Source: Siphonodentalium dalli (taxonomy: Eukaryota; Mollusca; Scaphopoda; Gadilida; Siphonodentaliidae). Taken from it: 64,000 bases of DNA. The notes under the pieces were generated by a model that was given only the letters and a program-made list of their open reading frames with translations, ran no database searches and was not told where the DNA came from. The number at the start of each line of letters is the position of its first letter. The stretch's first letter is position 1. A program made the position numbers and the translations under genes. Location of the stretch: the NCBI GenBank assembly GCA_032622095.1, contig CP136069.1:37548194-37612193 (forward strand), in the 5' to 3' direction. Positions 51,685 through 54,600 of the stretch are shown here, in pieces.

Positions 51685-54600
51685 CAACTTATCATTTGCC
51701 GACTTTTGTAAAATTAATGAACCCACTTCAAAGGTAGTGTGTCCCTAATTAAATAGGTACTGTACTCTAAATCTGGTCATTTATGGGAACATATCATATT
51801 ATACTCCAAAGAATATATGCAACTAATGAGTCGATTGAGCCATGAGTGAACATATGATCATTTACTTTATGATCGATGTAAAACAGCATGGTAATTATAA
51901 TGAAAATGTGTTTATGACTCGTAACTCATTTTCATTATGATTACCATATTGTTCATAGAGCCCATGAGTGTATATTGCACTCATTCAAGACTCAAATTCA
52001 TTCAATTGTTGCATTTATGTTGTCGAGTATAAAAGGGGAAGGTCCCATATATGGCCGGAATTAGTGTATAGTTTATTGTAATAATATTCTATATTTACCA
52101 TTATCATGAACTAAAACCTTTTATAATTGACCAATTTACAGAAATGCTGCTGAACAAATTAGAGAATAAATGTCCAAAGATTCTCCGAATATATGGTGAG
52201 ACAGTGGTGCAGCAGTATTACCTCATTCCTAAAGGTCGACACATTTCAAGGAGACGCATAGTGGGTTACGAAGTAAGCAAACGGCTAAAAGAAATTGCCC
52301 TGCATGAAATCATCAGGCAGCCAAAAGGAAATTTTGCCAAGAAGTTAAAGGGTTTCGACACACAATTTCTCAAGCAACCCAAAACTGTTACCGTGAAAGT
52401 CATCAAAGAATATAGGAAAATTTTAAACAAGGCTGAAAAGGAGGAGATTCCCAAATATGACGTCATACTCTGCACGTGCTCGGTGGCTGGCGGAAGGCGG
52501 TTTGTCGAGAATGCTTCAATATACCAATGTATCGTCGATGAAGCTGGGATGTGCACAGAACCGGAAACTCTCGTTCCGATCGTCGCCAATAACGCTAAAC
52601 AAGTGGTGCTGATCGGCGACCACAAACAGTTACGACCGATAATACAGTGCAGAGAGGCAGGCCGCTTAGGTCTGGAGACGTCGATGTTCGAGAGATACAG
52701 CGCGATGGCCATTAGACTGAACATACAGTATAGAATGGTAGGTTTCTTATGTTTTAATTTAGAACCCCAGATCACATTATATAAAATATGCCATATTATA
52801 TACCATTTGATAGAGGAAGCTCCAAAACATTGTATTTTCAACTTATTCGATGTAATAAACTGTGAACATGTTGTTTATGTTGATATATCGACGTCTGTTC
52901 TGTGCTAAAGTTTCTGCACAAAGTCGATTATTTCCAAAGGAAGCAGGGGGGGGGGGGGGGGGGGGGGGTGAAAAAAAAATTCCGGCACGTATGCCGGGGT
53001 GGGTGGGTGGTCAAAGCCACCAACAAGCAATTTTTTCCGCAACTAAAAAAAAAAATTCCTGCTTGTTTTTTAGTGTTTTGGCAATGAGTTGGGCTTCAAA
53101 ACCACTTTGAATGAGAGAAATAATGTAATTCTAACTGTAAACTGACTGCAGGCAGTTATCGTGTTGTATTTTGTTGCAAATTTTGAAATCCAAGATGGCC
53201 GCTGGCAGCCATGTTTTTTTGGCCGAATGACCTCAAAATGACTCATTCCTATTTACATGTCCATGTTAACATCCATGATAAATAGTATGCACAGAAATTC
53301 ATATACAGCTGTTTACAGAGAATTTCCCACCGCAAATCTCTGTTTTAGTGTTAAAAGGGGGGGGGTGGGTGTCAAAAAATGGTCGGAAAAAACTGCCGAA
53401 AACGGAAAAAAAAATTTGGCGGTGGGGGTGGGTGGGTACAAAAAATGATCGAAAGGGAAAAAATGCCATACGTGCCTGAAATTTTTTTCCGACCCCCCCC
53501 TGAAGGAAGGGGAATAACTCTATATACTTATATATATATTTATTCCCCTTCCATTGAAAATAAACTACAGTTTGAATTATGTTGCATTCTGTGAGCGATA
53601 ACCGGGGAAATGATATTATGATTTCGGCTATTTTCTATAACTCTATGAACACCTTCTGAGACACAGAGGTTCCAAATGGTGATGAATTATAGTATTTTAA
53701 TCATATATTTTATGGCATAAATTGTTATTAAAACCGTATATCAAGGTACTATAAAAAAATAATCAGTGACTCGAAAATTAAGTGGGTCTTTAATGGTTTG
53801 CACTAACAGTTTGAAAATTGCTGATTTTGGGGGCTCTTTTCAAGTTGCAAAAATTTGGTATAAATTGGTAAAAAATTTACATTAGGACAGCTAAATTAAA
53901 AATCAATTCAGATCGATCCCAGCCAAATTAAAAATCAATTCAGATCGATCCTTTCCGTAATTGGATTCTTCCATTCAGCTATTAAAGTGAACGTTGGAAT
54001 GGTCTATTATTCATTGAGATGGGTGATCAGGTAATAAAAGCTGACGATAGGCATAAACACAGACCATACAGGAGATAAACACAGACCATACATAAACACA
54101 GACCATACATAAACACAGACCATACAAGAGATAAACACAGACCATACATAAACACAGACCATACATAAACACAGACCATACAAGAGATAAACACATACCA
54201 TACATAAACACAGACCATACAAGAGCAGAATGATTATTTAAAAATACGCTCTTTAAAAAATCGTCAGTTGTGGGTTGCACCCCACAAGTTACTCAAACAA
54301 AAGATCGCACCCCATAAGTATTCTTGGGTATGTGCGGTCACCCCACAAGTATACTTTGGCCAGTACGTCGAGCCGTCTGGACGTCCGCCTGTCCGTTAAC
54401 ATTTTTGGTTTCTGATCGATAACTCCAGTTTGGATTATTTGATCTGAACCAAAGTTGGTATGTGTATTTACCAGCTAAAAATACAGGCCAAGTTCGAATA
54501 TGGGTTCGGTCCAATTATTTTTACATGAGTTACGGCCCTTGTTCGACTTAGAATTTGACCGATTTCATAACATTTCGGTTTCGGGCCGATAATAACTCCA

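Noticed and set aside
54007-54280. Reverse-strand frames rich in Met-Val-Cys-Val-Tyr
   Set aside because: They are generated by the 16-bp tandem repeat.
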